A stretch of 33,061 bases of DNA from Caulobacter sp. 32-67-35 (lineage in GTDB: Bacteria > Pseudomonadota > Alphaproteobacteria > Caulobacterales > Caulobacteraceae). Shown piece after piece: positions 32,024-33,061 of the stretch. The number at the start of each line of letters is the position of its first letter. The first letter of the stretch is position 1. The stretch spans positions 1-33,061 of the forward strand of contig NCEV01000039.1 in assembly GCA_002280875.1 (NCBI GenBank). Direction: 5' to 3'. The position numbers were made by a program, and so were the translations under genes. Below the pieces are notes generated by a model. The model was not told the origin of the DNA. It ran no database searches and saw only the letters and a program-made list of their open reading frames with translations.

Positions 32024-32919
32024 TTGACCCCATTTGTCTTTCCGCTGGTCCTTCTGGTTCTGGCGATCCTGCTGGTTTTCAATGTCATCAAGATCGTGCC
32101 GCAGGGCCGCGAGTTCACGGTCGAGCGGTTCGGGCGTTACACCCGCACGCTGAAACCGGGGATCAGCTTCCTGACTCCGTTTTTCGAGACGATCGGCCGT
32201 CGGGTGAACATGATGGAGCAGGTCCTCGACGTTCCCCAGCAGGAGGTCATCACCAAAGACAACGTCTCGGTGAAGGTCGACGCCATCGTCTTCATCCAGG
32301 TGATGGACGCCGCCCAGGCCGCCTACAAGGTCGACAACCTGATGTACGCCATCACCCAGTTGGCTCAGACCAACCTGCGCACCGTAGTCGGCTCGATGGA
32401 GCTGGACGAGGTGCTGAGCCAGCGCGACCAGATCAATACCCGCCTGCTGTCGACCATCGACCACGCTACCGGGCCGTGGGGCGTCAAGATCGCCCGGATC
32501 GAGATCAAGGACCTGACGCCGCCGGCCGACATCACCAACGCCATGGCCCGGCAGATGAAGGCCGAGCGCGAGCGCCGCGCCGTGATCACCGAGGCCGAGG
32601 GCGAGAAGCAGGCCGCCATCGCCCGCGCCGAAGGCCAGAAGCAAAGGCGACCGCCTTCGTGTCGGAAGCCATCTCCAAGGGCGACGTCAACGCCATCAAC
32701 TACTTCATCGCCCAGAAATATGTCGAAGCGTTCGGCGATCTGGCCCGCTCGCCCAACGCCAAGACCGTGATCGTGCCCGCCGACTTCGCCGGTCTGACCG
32801 GAACGGTCGCGGGCGTGGCCGAACTGGTCAAGACGCTGGGCGGTGGCGGCGGGACGGTCGCGCCGACGCCGCCCGTTCCACGCACCAACACCCCGACCGC
32901 CGGCGTGAAGCGGACCTGA
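32024..32919 (+). pseudogene. Slipin/QmcA-type SPFH protein with an internal deletion and frameshift
   Basis: From TTG 32024 the frame gives a membrane helix ([19 protein letters not shown]) and the SPFH/band-7 domain: [60 protein letters not shown] and [19 protein letters not shown]. The coiled-coil run [17 protein letters not shown] breaks near 32640. The C-terminal part resumes in another frame: [37 protein letters not shown] and VIVPADFAG. Family members carry about 25-30 more residues of this repeat (AEGxKQ/EARERLAEAEAKA), so a segment seems lost between similar runs. The pair with nfeD is typical; these proteins organise membrane microdomains. Confidence 0.88.
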
Positions 32920-32923
32920 CCCG

Positions 32924-33061
32924 ATGGACGCGCTGACGAGCTTCTATGCGATGCATCCCTTTTGGGTCTGGCTGGCCCTGGCGGCGATCTTCCTCGCCAT
33001 CGAAGTCGGGACCGGCAGTGGCTGGCTGCTATGGCCGGCCGCGTCCTCGGCGGTGGTCGGT
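32924..33061 (+). CDS. NfeD-like membrane protein, start only (cut by window edge)
   Basis: Forty-six codons are visible from ATG 32924. FYAMHPFWVWLALAAIFLAI followed by EVGTGSGWLLWPAASSAVVG is the opening helix and glycine-rich turn of NfeD proteins. NfeD is nearly always encoded beside a slipin or QmcA protein, as here, 4 bp after its stop. The soluble OB-fold end would lie beyond the window. Confidence 0.85.
   Translation, partial: MDALTSFYAMHPFWVWLALAAIFLAIEVGTGSGWLLWPAASSAVVG

Overview
The window is GC-rich, gene-dense alphaproteobacterial chromosome, most likely Caulobacter or a close relative in the Caulobacteraceae. The main evidence is a C. crescentus PdeA-type c-di-GMP phosphodiesterase (PAS, GEDEF, EAL, ending in Arg-Gly), the alphaproteobacterial cytochrome aa3 oxidase gene order, and palindromic intergenic repeats of a kind common in these genomes. 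Family assignments come from reading motifs and were not checked by database search.

Layout. 1-2010 (minus strand): a padR - HAAS/DUF1700 - GIN-domain envelope-stress style cluster, then tldD running off the left edge. 2366-7861 (plus): the aa3 oxidase block coxB, coxA, ctaB, a 49-residue CoxF-like protein, ctaG and coxC. 7933-13978 (plus): a tightly overlapping run of DUF983, SURF1, thrC, M16 peptidase, GNAT acetyltransferase and pdeA. 14107-17200: yqgE (minus), a peroxiredoxin (plus) and an acyl-CoA dehydrogenase (minus), separated by two copies of one palindromic repeat. 17381-20557: secreted YceI, a cytochrome b561-YceI fusion, a Sua5/YwlC-type tRNA threonylcarbamoyladenosine synthase and a small conserved protein. 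20554-21253: a vapBC toxin-antitoxin pair with an operator-like palindrome. 21291-23878: an FAD-linked oxidase, a small membrane protein, and a membrane protein plus winged-helix regulator under three related operator-like sites. 23879-24601: a 0.7-kb gene-free stretch holding a strongly structured block. 24602-27886: yaaA, then bdhA-patatin-nudix behind a PhaR-type palindrome. 27963-33061: SDR, nitronate monooxygenase, Crp/Fnr regulator, small membrane and secreted proteins, and a slipin-nfeD pair cut by the right edge.

Two themes stand out. First, four genes carry frame-breaking changes, three of them at or near repeated coding sequence: an exact 43-bp tandem duplication in coxA, a lost segment in the slipin, a fused padR/HAAS junction, and a shifted GIN C-terminus. 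coxA is normally a core respiratory gene, so sequence or assembly error is as likely as real mutation. Second, the structured non-coding block at about 24101-24312 matches no housekeeping RNA I know. It resembles, from memory, the HEARO / IscB omegaRNA family, yet no iscB gene is present. It is the best candidate here for something not yet described.

The oxidase genes work as one programme: CoxB, CoxA and CoxC form the enzyme, CtaB makes heme O, and CtaG and SURF1 help insert CuB and heme. The bdhA operon suggests use of 3-hydroxybutyrate from PHB. PdeA links the end of the respiratory assembly cluster to cell-cycle c-di-GMP control.
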